In this document: one piece after another, positions 53,591 through 62,146 of the stretch
Layout of the letters: every line of letters starts with the position of its first letter
Position numbering within the stretch: the first letter of the stretch is position 1
Origin: Paenibacillus sp. FSL K6-0276
GTDB taxonomy: Bacteria > Bacillota > Bacilli > Paenibacillales > Paenibacillaceae
NCBI RefSeq assembly: GCF_037977235.1
Contig: NZ_CP150276.1
Coordinates: 4,464,001-4,528,000 of the forward strand
Length of the DNA stretch: 64,000 nucleotides
Direction: 5' to 3'
Position numbers and translations under genes: made by a program
The notes under the pieces: model-generated
The model's database searches: none
What the model was told of the DNA's origin: nothing
The model's input: only the letters and a program-made list of their open reading frames with translations

Positions 53591-56091
53591 GCATCATACA
53601 CAGGCCATAGTTCATATAATCGAACTTCATGAGGGTTTAATTTACATTTAATATCAAGCGAACTTTGGATATCAATCGTCTTCCTCACTTGATTGGGTAC
53701 AGCCTTACGATTCAAATAGGCCACTTCATCTGCATCAAGTGAACTTGGTGCACCCATCTCAAGCCATGTATCATAAGCGCTACCGTGATCCCGATTTATC
53801 TTAGTTTGACGAAGCTTGTATATACCACTTGGTATTCCTTGGATCGTAAAACTCATCTCTAAATTATTCGTGTCTTTGAATACATGATATCGATTCAAGG
53901 CGTCAATTCCTAGTGAATCAGACATACCATACAATCGATCAAAATGACAGTAATGGTAGACCATCAATTGATAGCCTTGCGACGATTGTGTGAGACAATA
54001 TCCATCACCTAGCTCCAATAGGCGATCACCGAGCTTGCCTAACAATTTATATGCATAATAGCCTGGCTTTTGGATTCCATTGCTCGTTATTAAGCCCAAT
54101 CCACCATGAAAGGTTTCCTCAGTTGTTGGCAGTTCTTCCAGTAAGTCCGTCAAGGACCAGTATGCTAAGCTCTGCACTTCATCTATATTTTCTAGTATAT
54201 TCTTCACAATATAAGCTGCTTTATAGCAGGTATCGTTCGTCAAATCGCGATGAAATGGTGTTGAATTCCATTCCGTTACATGAACATCAGGCAGTTGCGA
54301 GAGCTTTGCTTTCAATTTATCTTTTAACAAATGAATCGTTTCATTTAAATAATTATCATTACTCAAATGCATCCAAGATATGGGTTTATCTACTAATGTC
54401 TGCTCAACAATTCGTACTGGATAACTGTGAAATGAAATAAAGTCAGGAATACAGTGATTTGTGATACAGAAATCTAAATAATAATCTAACCAAGACTCTT
54501 GATATACCGTTTCCGAAAATAGATCTGGACCCCCAATTTGGAATTTAGGGCAGCTCGCTTTAACAGCTTGATACGTCTGAATATACATTTCGCCATAATC
54601 TTCGAACGTATCTGACCAAAAAATTTGCAAATCAGGTTCATTCCAGCAAGCAAAATACCAAAGCTTCATCTCTTCTTCACCATAACGGTTTTTGCAGTAC
54701 AAGAGCAATTGCTCCACGAGTTTTCTCCACTTCCCTAGATCCTTGGGTTTGCTCAGATTACTCTTCTTATAGAAGAGAGAAAACTCACTACTCGCTAAAT
54801 CTTTGGGCATGAACCCAAACTCAATATAAGGGCGAAGTCCAATGCTTCGTATGAAATCTATCAATTGTCCGACATAGAAGAAATTGAATATCGGATTGCC
54901 TTGTGCATCCTCACGATAGACCATCATCTCATCATCAAATATCCCATGAAACCTTATATGGCTAAACTGAACCTTTTCCTGAATCAACTTTAAATGCGAT
55001 TGCACTTCACTCTGTAAAATTTCCTTCGCCTTGCTTATCGTACATATTTTTCGCCAATAAGGCTTAATCACCTTACTCTTACCGGCAAGCTGCACCCTAA
55101 TTTCTTTTGTGACTACACCTTTATCAAGCGTCTTATCGGCTGTTTGCTGATCAGGTGAAGGCAAATACTTGAACAAAGCCTCATACGCATTCTCACGATC
55201 AAAATCCAAGTAAGTCCCATAATCATTTGAAGGCAGGTTCTCATGCTCTTCATGCCTTTGCAAACCCTTACGGTATTGAATCGGAGTTATCTTATAAACT
55301 TCCTTAAACACCTTGTGAAATGACTTTAAACTCGGAAATCCATGATCCATAGCAATTTGAGTAATGGAATGATCTGTGTATGTAATATCTCTGACAGCAT
55401 ACTTCAATCGAAGCTGATTGACATACTGACTAAAGGACTTCCCCATACTCTTCTGAAAATAGCTGGATAAATACGGAACCGATAAATGCTCCTGCCTCGC
55501 AATATCAAGCAAACTCAATGGTTTCTTATAGTTATCTTGGATATAATTCACAATACTTAACATACGCTCTGTGTATTTAGAACCAATCCGACTGCTCGTT
55601 TCAGTACGACTCTCTCTGAATTTCCATAGAAGCACATAAATTAGCTCAAATAGTAATGACTTTATTTTAAGCTGATAGCTGTAATTTTCTTTATTATATA
55701 CCCACATCATTTCGGCTAATAAAGAGCGAATTTCATTGAATTTCTCTTGCTCTTCCTCTCCATATAGAAAGGATTTGCATAGGAACCTAACTTGATCAAT
55801 ATCTGCAAAGTGCGTCTTAATGAATGAAATGGGAATCTGCAAAGCAAGCAACAAATTATTCTCAAAAGATTGAATGGAATGAATTTCATTGCTGTTGATG
55901 ATCAAGACATCCTCTTCTTGTAGGGTAAATCTTTTCTTTTCAATATAGACATCGACTTTTCCTTTGAGAACGAACAGTAACTCAATGCTGTCATGCCAGT
56001 GGTCCACCACAAATTGCGCATTATGAAGAAAAATATTAATGGGCAAATCATTGTTCATTTGAATGCTTTCATAAATGTAATCCAAAGCCAC
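53587..56091 (-). CDS. AraC regulator fused to a glycoside hydrolase family 39 domain
   Basis: 834 residues in one frame. Residues 1-95: cupin-type sensor (DHWHDSIELLFVLKGKVDVYI). Residues 180-280: AraC double HTH (SLLDIARQEHLSVPYLSSYFQ; ITQIAMDHGFPSLKSFHKVF). Residues 340-834: GH39 (beta-xylosidase-like) TIM barrel and beta domain, with acid/base Glu485 in WNEPD and nucleophile Glu607 in TEWNS, both kept. No signal peptide, so it acts in the cytoplasm. GTG start with AGGTG site. The GH part probably senses or trims a xyloside inducer; targets are likely the adjacent GPH transporter and esterase. Confidence 0.9.
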   Translation of the reverse strand: MALDYIYESIQMNNDLPINIFLHNAQFVVDHWHDSIELLFVLKGKVDVYIEKKRFTLQEEDVLIINSNEIHSIQSFENNLLLALQIPISFIKTHFADIDQVRFLCKSFLYGEEEQEKFNEIRSLLAEMMWVYNKENYSYQLKIKSLLFELIYVLLWKFRESRTETSSRIGSKYTERMLSIVNYIQDNYKKPLSLLDIARQEHLSVPYLSSYFQKSMGKSFSQYVNQLRLKYAVRDITYTDHSITQIAMDHGFPSLKSFHKVFKEVYKITPIQYRKGLQRHEEHENLPSNDYGTYLDFDRENAYEALFKYLPSPDQQTADKTLDKGVVTKEIRVQLAGKSKVIKPYWRKICTISKAKEILQSEVQSHLKLIQEKVQFSHIRFHGIFDDEMMVYREDAQGNPIFNFFYVGQLIDFIRSIGLRPYIEFGFMPKDLASSEFSLFYKKSNLSKPKDLGKWRKLVEQLLLYCKNRYGEEEMKLWYFACWNEPDLQIFWSDTFEDYGEMYIQTYQAVKASCPKFQIGGPDLFSETVYQESWLDYYLDFCITNHCIPDFISFHSYPVRIVEQTLVDKPISWMHLSNDNYLNETIHLLKDKLKAKLSQLPDVHVTEWNSTPFHRDLTNDTCYKAAYIVKNILENIDEVQSLAYWSLTDLLEELPTTEETFHGGLGLITSNGIQKPGYYAYKLLGKLGDRLLELGDGYCLTQSSQGYQLMVYHYCHFDRLYGMSDSLGIDALNRYHVFKDTNNLEMSFTIQGIPSGIYKLRQTKINRDHGSAYDTWLEMGAPSSLDADEVAYLNRKAVPNQVRKTIDIQSSLDIKCKLNPHEVRLYELWPVYDA

Positions 56092-56209
56092 CGTTCACCT
56101 CTTATCATTCGTTTCTTATGAGACTATCTTTATTATATTACTTGAGTATTGCGATTTTGCTCTCACTGGGCAAGTGGGTTGACCTATAGCAGGATCCAGG
56201 TACAGCCAA

Positions 56210-56400
56210 TTAGGCAGGTAGCTTAAGCTGCTTAAGGATGTCGAATAACGGCTTCTTCTCTAGGGCTTGTTGGTGAACGCACACGACGATTTGCCCGAAA
56301 TACTCTCTACGAATTCGATACACCATCTCACCTAGCGTAAGAGGCTTGTCCTTCTGACGGTTTGTGGTGAACAACAATTTCTCCATTGAAGAGCGATGTC
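56210..56400 (-). pseudogene. C-terminal transposase remnant
   Basis: About 60 codons on the minus strand (KPLTLGEMVYRIRREYFGQIV, HQQALEKKPLFDIL, ending KLPA and stop at 56210). No start or upstream part. It reads as the tail of a transposase, family uncertain. The 56092-56729 gap contains otherwise only the phosphatase promoter. Confidence 0.4.
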
Positions 56401-56678
56401 CTTCTTCTGTTTATTCATTCGACAAAACTTCTAAATACGTGCCCTTATACTGCTTTTGTCCACGGCAATATTTTCGCAATACTCAAGTTATATTATATGC
56501 ATAAATAATCCAAGCCACAAAAAAACGCTAAATAGTATTAATACTCTGCAAATTCATTTTTATATAATAGCTTTTTTTTAATTTGGATATATAAGTACAT
56601 CTCACGTTCAAACGAAACACGAGAAAATAAGCCTTAATTTTGCTTAAAAAATGGATATTTTGAATTTGATCCCCTCGA

Positions 56679-56703
56679 TATAATTACAATGTTAACGCTT
56701 ACA
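56679..56703 (+). promoter_or_regulatory. promoter with cre site for the phosphatase gene
   Basis: TATAAT at 56679-56684 and TGTTAACGCTTACA at 56690-56703. The latter matches 13 of 14 positions of the CcpA-box consensus and sits over the start site, so carbon catabolite repression is expected. Confidence 0.7.
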
Positions 56704-56729
56704 AACTATATAGTAAAGGGGATATGTAT

Positions 56730-58070
56730 ATGCACAAGAGTTTATCTAAGTTATTTACTGTCATGATGGCTTTCTTCGTTCTCAGTTCATTTAGTGTAGG
56801 CAGTGTTGGTGCAAGTGCAGATAATACAGCTAAAAAGGAAGATCAAGGGATTACTTTCTATCTGGTACGACATGGAGAAACGATATTCAATGTACAAGAA
56901 CGTATGCAAGGGTTCTCCGACTCTCCTCTAACAGAGAAAGGAATTGAAGTAGCCGAGAACCTGGGCAGAGGCTTGAAGAACATTCCGTTCGTTGCCGCGT
57001 ACAGCAGTACGAGCGAACGGGCAAGCGACACGGCCGATATCGTTCTGGAAGGCCGCAATCTCAAGCTGATCAAAGACAAGCGTTTGAGAGAAATCAATTT
57101 CGGTGACTTGGAAGGCGCTTATCAAGCAGATATTATGAAGCATAAAAACGTTGCTTCGTTCCAGAAACTCGATTACACCTCGGTGAACGGCGAGAATATG
57201 CAAGGCGTGTTCGAGCGGGCTAAAGCATCGCTGGATCAAATTGTTGAAGCAAACAAAACAAAAGGCGGGAATGTGCTTGTCGTTTCGCATGGCATCACCA
57301 TTCTCGATTTGGTCATGGGTCTCGACCCGAAAGCCTGGGATATGAGCAAGGGCGGCTTGCCGAATTCGAGCGTAACGAAGATTCAGTGGAAAGACGGCAA
57401 ATATACGGTGCAAAAAGTCGGCGATCAGAGCTATGCGGAAAACGGCCAAAACAAGCTCACGTTCTACTTCGTTCGTCACGGCGAAACGCTGTTTAACGTG
57501 CAAAAACGGATGCAGGGCTTCTCGGATGCTCCGCTCACGGAAGAAGGCATCAAGGTTGCCGAGGACCTGGCACGAGGCTTGCATGACATTCCGTTCAGCG
57601 CAGCATACAGCAGCTCGAGCGGACGTGCGGTAGGTACGGCCGATACCATTTTGGAAGGCCGAAACATGATTCTGAGAACGGATAAGCGCTTGAGAGAAAT
57701 GAACTTCGGTGACTTGGAAGGCGCTTATCAAGCAGATATTTTGAAGGATAAAAACGTTGCTTCGTTCCAGAAACTCGATTACACCTCGGTGAACGGAGAA
57801 AACATAGCTCAGGTTTTTGCCCGGACGAAAGCGGCAGTAGACCAGATCGTTGCCGATAACCAAGGGTCGAAAAAGAATATCATTGTCGTTTCCCACGGCA
57901 TCACCATTTTGGATTTGGTCATGGGGCTTGACCCTAAAGCTTGGGATATGAGCAAAGGTGGTTTGCCGAATTCCAGCGTGACGATCGTGGAATGGGAGAA
58001 CGGTAAGTTTACGGTAGGAAAAGTCGGCGACACCAGCTATTTGGAAAAGGGCAAGGCACTTTCACATTAA
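56730..58070 (+). CDS. secreted protein with two tandem histidine-phosphatase domains
   Basis: 446 residues. A signal peptide ends near ASA. Two histidine-phosphatase (phosphoglycerate-mutase-like) domains follow with a 202-residue repeat. Domain 1: LVRHGET and VVSHGIT; domain 2: FVRHGET and VVSHGIT. Both keep the RHG phosphohistidine, the second histidine and the loop YSSxSxRA, so both could be active. The repeats are nearly identical in a stretch of about 85 bp (57100 and 57706), showing recent duplication or conversion. Extracellular phosphate release is inferred. ATG at 56730 with AAGGGG; the cre site lies upstream. Confidence 0.88.
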   Translation: MHKSLSKLFTVMMAFFVLSSFSVGSVGASADNTAKKEDQGITFYLVRHGETIFNVQERMQGFSDSPLTEKGIEVAENLGRGLKNIPFVAAYSSTSERASDTADIVLEGRNLKLIKDKRLREINFGDLEGAYQADIMKHKNVASFQKLDYTSVNGENMQGVFERAKASLDQIVEANKTKGGNVLVVSHGITILDLVMGLDPKAWDMSKGGLPNSSVTKIQWKDGKYTVQKVGDQSYAENGQNKLTFYFVRHGETLFNVQKRMQGFSDAPLTEEGIKVAEDLARGLHDIPFSAAYSSSSGRAVGTADTILEGRNMILRTDKRLREMNFGDLEGAYQADILKDKNVASFQKLDYTSVNGENIAQVFARTKAAVDQIVADNQGSKKNIIVVSHGITILDLVMGLDPKAWDMSKGGLPNSSVTIVEWENGKFTVGKVGDTSYLEKGKALSH

Positions 58071-58080
58071 GAAGTAGAAC

Positions 58081-58159
58081 TGGTGCACACCTGTCTGCAT
58101 AAGACAGGTGTGCACCAAATTAAAGGGAGGGGGCAGCAAGACTGCCCCCTCCCTTTAAC
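58081..58159 (+). terminator. double terminator
   Basis: First hairpin TGGTGCACACCTGTCT/AGACAGGTGTGCACCA (58083-58118); second TTAAAGGGAGGGGGCAG/CTGCCCCCTCCCTTTAA (58120-58159). Both stems are perfect, an unusually strong pair. Confidence 0.8.
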
Positions 58160-58239
58160 CCTTACCCACTAAATTGACTATCATACCACCCACAATAGAA
58201 CCCTTGTCTCTTCAGCAAAGACTCATGGGAGAAGTCCTA

Positions 58240-58320
58240 TCATGAACCGACGGTTCGTACTTCACTTCGATGTTCCTGTCGATACTCTGTAGGTGTGACA
58301 TTGAATTTCTTACGAAATAG
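58240..58320 (-). pseudogene. AraC-family C-terminal fragment
   Basis: 26 codons ending an AraC HTH: FRKKFNVTPTEYRQEHRSE then a TGA at 58240. The frame stops abruptly at 58320, where unrelated sequence starts. Confidence 0.65.
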
Positions 58321-58322
58321 CG

Positions 58323-58436
58323 GCATACAGCAGTACAAGCGAGCGAGCTATGGATACTGCAGATTATATCCTTCAAGGCAGAAATATTCCTGTTCATTTG
58401 AATAAAGGTCTCAAGGAATTATTGGTCACAGCTTAA
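58323..58436 (+). pseudogene. third histidine-phosphatase fragment
   Basis: 37 codons: AYSSTSERAMDTADYILQGRN and NKGLKELL, clearly like residues 86-115 of the upstream phosphatase but not identical. No start. It joins the AraC fragment at 58320 head to head. Confidence 0.75.
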
Positions 58437-59056
58437 TTCATTTGAGAATAAAAATAAGGTAAGTGTTCCTTTGATAGAGCTTTTTCGATAAGCTCTTTAT
58501 TGTAGCCATATTTTTGTAATGTAGCGATAATTGCTTGTATCCTGTCTGACCGTTTTCGTCTTAAATTAGATTCCAACTGAATTTCTAGAGGTACCGTAAG
58601 AATAGTGTCCCGTCCGATCTTCACATTCTTATAATGATTCCAAATATATTGTCCGCCTTCCCATATCCCATCACCATCCATAGAATCAGGAATTCCCGCT
58701 GAATTGGATATATGAACGACTTCCACTTTAAAATCATCGATGATCCAACTCCCCTTTGTCCATGTAAATCCCGAAGAAAAGGTTTGAGTGAATGTAGGTT
58801 CTTCTAAAGAAGATAACCAATTGTCCCCATGAGGGAATTCACATTTATCCAAAAGGGAAAATTCCTTAAGTAGTTCTGCAAATTGTTCAATCCCCTCTTT
58901 ATTCTTTGTATAAATATCAACGTCACCTGGAGTCATTTCGCAGCCCTGTAAAACCGAACCAACCGAGCCAACCAAGATCCATTCTAAATTTGAATTCATT
59001 TTAGATGAAAAATAAAGTTCACATACCTTTGACAAAGCTTTTTCCCAGCTATTCAT
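58433..59056 (-). CDS. nucleotidyltransferase-fold protein
   Basis: 207 residues, cytoplasmic. LVGSVGSVLQGCEMTPGDVDIY gives the GS..DxD pattern of the minimal nucleotidyltransferase superfamily (residues 28-49). The rest fits no family I can name. Its ATG overlaps the stop of the LysR gene (ATGA), implying coupled translation. May be an AbiEii/Lnu-like enzyme; substrate unknown. Confidence 0.65.
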   Translation of the reverse strand: MNSWEKALSKVCELYFSSKMNSNLEWILVGSVGSVLQGCEMTPGDVDIYTKNKEGIEQFAELLKEFSLLDKCEFPHGDNWLSSLEEPTFTQTFSSGFTWTKGSWIIDDFKVEVVHISNSAGIPDSMDGDGIWEGGQYIWNHYKNVKIGRDTILTVPLEIQLESNLRRKRSDRIQAIIATLQKYGYNKELIEKALSKEHLPYFYSQMN

Positions 59057-59949
59057 AACTTCACCCCAAATTGATTTGATATCGATCCGAAATATTCTAC
59101 AACTACCTCACGGAATTCCAGAGCAGCCCGCGAAATGTACCGACTCCTGTGCCATAATAAGGCTATCTCCCGTACCAATTCGTGATTCTCTATTTGGAGA
59201 TACTTAATATCTTCCCGTGAATTTCTTGCCGTACTTGGAATGAAGGCTAGGCCAATTTCGGCTTCCACAAGAGTGCTAAGCCTTGCGGGCTCATCTCCCT
59301 CATATACATATTTAGGTACAAATCCAACTGATTTGCATACAGAGTCAATTAAATCGCGAGTACCGTAGCCTCTCTTTACACCGACAAACCATTCATCCCT
59401 CAGCTCCGTCAAGGATACGCTACTTCGATCTGCCAACTGATGACCCTTTGGAACAGCTACAAGGATTGGGTCGATCAACATGATTTGGCATTCGATATCA
59501 TCCCCTTTTATAGGTGGTGAGGACAAGCAAAAATCCACCTCTCCTCTATCCAGAAGTGTAACCATTTCCTGCGTGGTCAGCATTTGCACATGAAATTGAA
59601 TATCGGGTCGCTTTTTCCGAAATTCGCGAAGGATGTTTGGTAATGTGCTAGCGGTGGTCACTGCTAATTCGAGTGTGCTATGTTCCGGGTCGGATAAATC
59701 GCTAAGCTCCTGCTTCCCCTGCTCCAATTCAAACAAAGCTCTTTCTGCACGGCGAAGGAATCTGCTTCCGAACTCATTCAATCGCAGGTTCCTCCCTACT
59801 CGATCGAATAAAGGGACCCCTAGATCCTCCTCCAAACGCTGAATTGTTTTGCTTAGTGACGATTGAGTAACGTGTAGATTTCGTGCAGCTTCGGTCACAT
59901 GTTCCAAACGAGCTACCGCGAGAAAATATTGCAGCTGAAGAAGTTCCAC
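59053..59949 (-). CDS. LysR family transcriptional regulator
   Basis: 298 residues. N-terminal winged HTH (VARLEHVTEAARNLHVTQSSLSKTIQRLEEDLGVPLFDRVGR), then the periplasmic-binding-like effector domain. A longer frame starts at 59967, but the GTG at 59949 with GGAGG is the better start. Divergent from the MFS exporter with 112 bp between, its probable target. Confidence 0.92.
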   Translation of the reverse strand: MELLQLQYFLAVARLEHVTEAARNLHVTQSSLSKTIQRLEEDLGVPLFDRVGRNLRLNEFGSRFLRRAERALFELEQGKQELSDLSDPEHSTLELAVTTASTLPNILREFRKKRPDIQFHVQMLTTQEMVTLLDRGEVDFCLSSPPIKGDDIECQIMLIDPILVAVPKGHQLADRSSVSLTELRDEWFVGVKRGYGTRDLIDSVCKSVGFVPKYVYEGDEPARLSTLVEAEIGLAFIPSTARNSREDIKYLQIENHELVREIALLWHRSRYISRAALEFREVVVEYFGSISNQFGVKL

Positions 59950-60061
59950 TTTGCATCCTCCATTCATTCCTTCAAGTCAATGAGAATATAGCATAAAATG
60001 CGTTGGAATGAATAATTAAATTAAAGTAAGATGACATTAATACGCTTTAGGGGGAGCAAAA

Positions 60062-61441
60062 ATGAGTGTTCGTAGCAGGTGGTTAATGATTTCAGTGGGT
60101 CTAGGGATACTATTGAACCCTTTAAATTCTTCGATGGTTTCTGTTGCCATTCCAAGTCTGCAAAATGTGTTCCAACTAGACTTTACAGGTGTTTCCTGGA
60201 TTATTTTTTCTTTCTATATTGCAAGTAGCATCGCTCAACCTGTCATGGGAAAGGCCAGCGATTTATTTGGTCGTAGGAAGATATTTCTTACCGGGCTTGT
60301 TGTAGCCTTCATCGCTTCATTATTAGCTTCATTAGCACCAAACTTCGCGTGGCTCATCGTGTTCCGCATTGTGCAGGCCATTGGAACAAGCATGATGGTT
60401 GCCGTTGGAATGGCCATTGTACGAATTCATATTACAGAAAAACAAGCGACAGCGTTGTCTGTTTTGTCTATATTCCTATCCGGAGCGGCAGCAATTGGAC
60501 CCTTTATTGGCGGGGTCATCATACACTGGTGGGGCTGGCCTGCTATCTTTTTCGTCAATATTCCATTCGTGGTAGTGAGCTTTCTATTATCTTGGAGGAA
60601 TATTCCTAAGGAAGAACCCTCAACATCCGTTGCACCGGACATGTCCCTTCGTAAATGGTTTGATTTGATTGATGCCCTTGGAATCCTGCTTTTCACAGTA
60701 GGTCTGGTTGCCCTGCTCGTTGGATTACTCTCAGCAAAATCATCTGGGCATATCTCATTAGGAAATGTCATTGTTTCGCTGATCGGCCTCGCTCTGCTGG
60801 GGGTATTCGTACGACATGAGTTAAAAGCGGCGGCACCCTTTATTCCTTTACGCACATTCGCCAAATATCCTACGATGACTTGGGTTAATGTAGAATTCAT
60901 GCTCGTTAACGTACTTTATTACTCACTTTTTTTCGGTATTCCGTCCTACTTGCAAATGGTACGCCATGTCAGCGAGTTCCAAACAGGGATACTTATGCTA
61001 ACCTTAGGCCTCTGCTCGTTAGTTACTTCTCCAATAGCAGGACGATGGATCGATAAATCAGGACCAAGACCAGCATTGCTAGTGTCTGCAATTCTGATGA
61101 CATTGGGGTCGGTGTGGCTCGTGACATTGAATCAAACTTCACCGGTTATCAGCGTGTGTTTGGCTTTGGCTGCATTCGGGGTTAGCAACGGGTTAAACAA
61201 TGTAGGTATGCAAGCAGCTTTGTTCCAAAGTTCGCCAAAAGAAATCATTGGTGTAGCTTCCGGATTATTTAATACATCAAGATATCTGGGAACCATTCTC
61301 TCTTCATTGTTAATAGGGATTGTAATGGGAGGTAAGTTCAGCTTCGAGGGATTTCAAGTACTTGGGATTATCCTGACGGTAATTGCATTGGCTTTGATAT
61401 TCATGAGTCGGTGGCACCGTTCGTCAGAGCACTTGCTTTGA
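60062..61441 (+). CDS. MFS transporter, DHA2 (14-helix) drug:H+ antiporter type
   Basis: 459 residues, 13-14 membrane segments. Motif A region GKASDLFGRRKIFLTGL, motif C (FLSGAAAIGPFIGGVIIHWWGWPAIFFVNIP) typical of EmrB/QacA exporters. ATG with GGGGGAG. It is preceded by the divergent LysR gene and overlaps the convergent remnant by 41 bp. Confidence 0.9.
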   Translation: MSVRSRWLMISVGLGILLNPLNSSMVSVAIPSLQNVFQLDFTGVSWIIFSFYIASSIAQPVMGKASDLFGRRKIFLTGLVVAFIASLLASLAPNFAWLIVFRIVQAIGTSMMVAVGMAIVRIHITEKQATALSVLSIFLSGAAAIGPFIGGVIIHWWGWPAIFFVNIPFVVVSFLLSWRNIPKEEPSTSVAPDMSLRKWFDLIDALGILLFTVGLVALLVGLLSAKSSGHISLGNVIVSLIGLALLGVFVRHELKAAAPFIPLRTFAKYPTMTWVNVEFMLVNVLYYSLFFGIPSYLQMVRHVSEFQTGILMLTLGLCSLVTSPIAGRWIDKSGPRPALLVSAILMTLGSVWLVTLNQTSPVISVCLALAAFGVSNGLNNVGMQAALFQSSPKEIIGVASGLFNTSRYLGTILSSLLIGIVMGGKFSFEGFQVLGIILTVIALALIFMSRWHRSSEHLL

Positions 61442-61700
61442 AATCAAATAGATTATGCTGAACAAGATCCTCTGGATCTTTCGAATTCACAGCGGTCTCC
61501 TTGCTGTATTCATGATCCTTCTCTTCCGAAAGATTCTTGAACAGAACTGGAGCTAGTGCTTGCACTACTGCTGGAATTTGCGCGTTGTCAAGCTGCAGCG
61601 AAATATGCTTGGAACCCTCTTTATCGGTAGTTGACGTAATCTCATTCTTCAAATTTCCGATCAATGCATCCACGACTGTCTCTTTTTGGCTACTAAGCCA
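61401..61700 (-). pseudogene. 3' part of an unknown gene
   Basis: The frame is open from about 61700 (KETVVDALIGNLKNEI; KHISLQLDNAQIPAVVQALAPVLF) to 61401 with a first ATG-like start at 61673 lacking a ribosome site. Family not recognised. Upstream it joins the glycosyltransferase fragment in another frame. Confidence 0.5.
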
Positions 61701-61990
61701 AACTGTTTCCTTTGTCTCTGTCCCTGTTTCTTGATAGCTTCTCGAATCGGAATCCCGCTAACCACAAGCTTCTCTTCAGCGATCCCTGCCGACATCAGCG
61801 CTGCTTTCACGCTTTCCGTAGCGATAAAATATTTCGTGGTTTGTGGGTGAAGCCACCGGCCATGAACAACATTATCCGTCATCACCGTGAACAGAGGAAT
61901 TCGACTTCCCGTTGTTGATGCTAGCTCTGCGGATCTGTGTTCATAAGAAAGCTCCTTTTTCACTTGGCCTTCTCTAACTCTGAATCGCAA
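61661..61990 (-). pseudogene. glycosyltransferase (MGDG-synthase/UgtP type) fragment
   Basis: PLFTVMTDNVVHGRWLHP, TTKYFIATESVKAAL and GIAEEKLVVSGIPIREA are typical of the middle of processive diacylglycerol glucosyltransferases (normally about 380 residues). The N-terminal and catalytic C-terminal parts are missing, and the frame changes after SGIPIREAIKK. No ribosome site before the ATG. Confidence 0.7.
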
Positions 61991-62076
61991 ACGGATCGTG
62001 AAGGGATTCTTAACTGAATATTAACTTCTTCAATTTTCTCTAAAGATGATCTCATCGTAGCCAGTTCTAGCTCACC

Positions 62077-62118
62077 TAAAAAAACGATGACCTATGGCGG
62101 AATAGCCAATAGTCATCG
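62077..62118 (-). terminator. terminator of the alcohol dehydrogenase/GH2 operon
   Basis: CGATGACTATTGGC and GCCATAGGTCATCG with eight Ts on the minus strand. Confidence 0.85.
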
Positions 62119-62146
62119 CTTCTTGTACGCTTACTATGATTTAGTA

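Noticed and set aside
56858..57896. Long antisense ORFs inside the phosphatase gene
   Set aside because: They mirror the codon bias of the true gene and repeat with its duplication; no ribosome sites.
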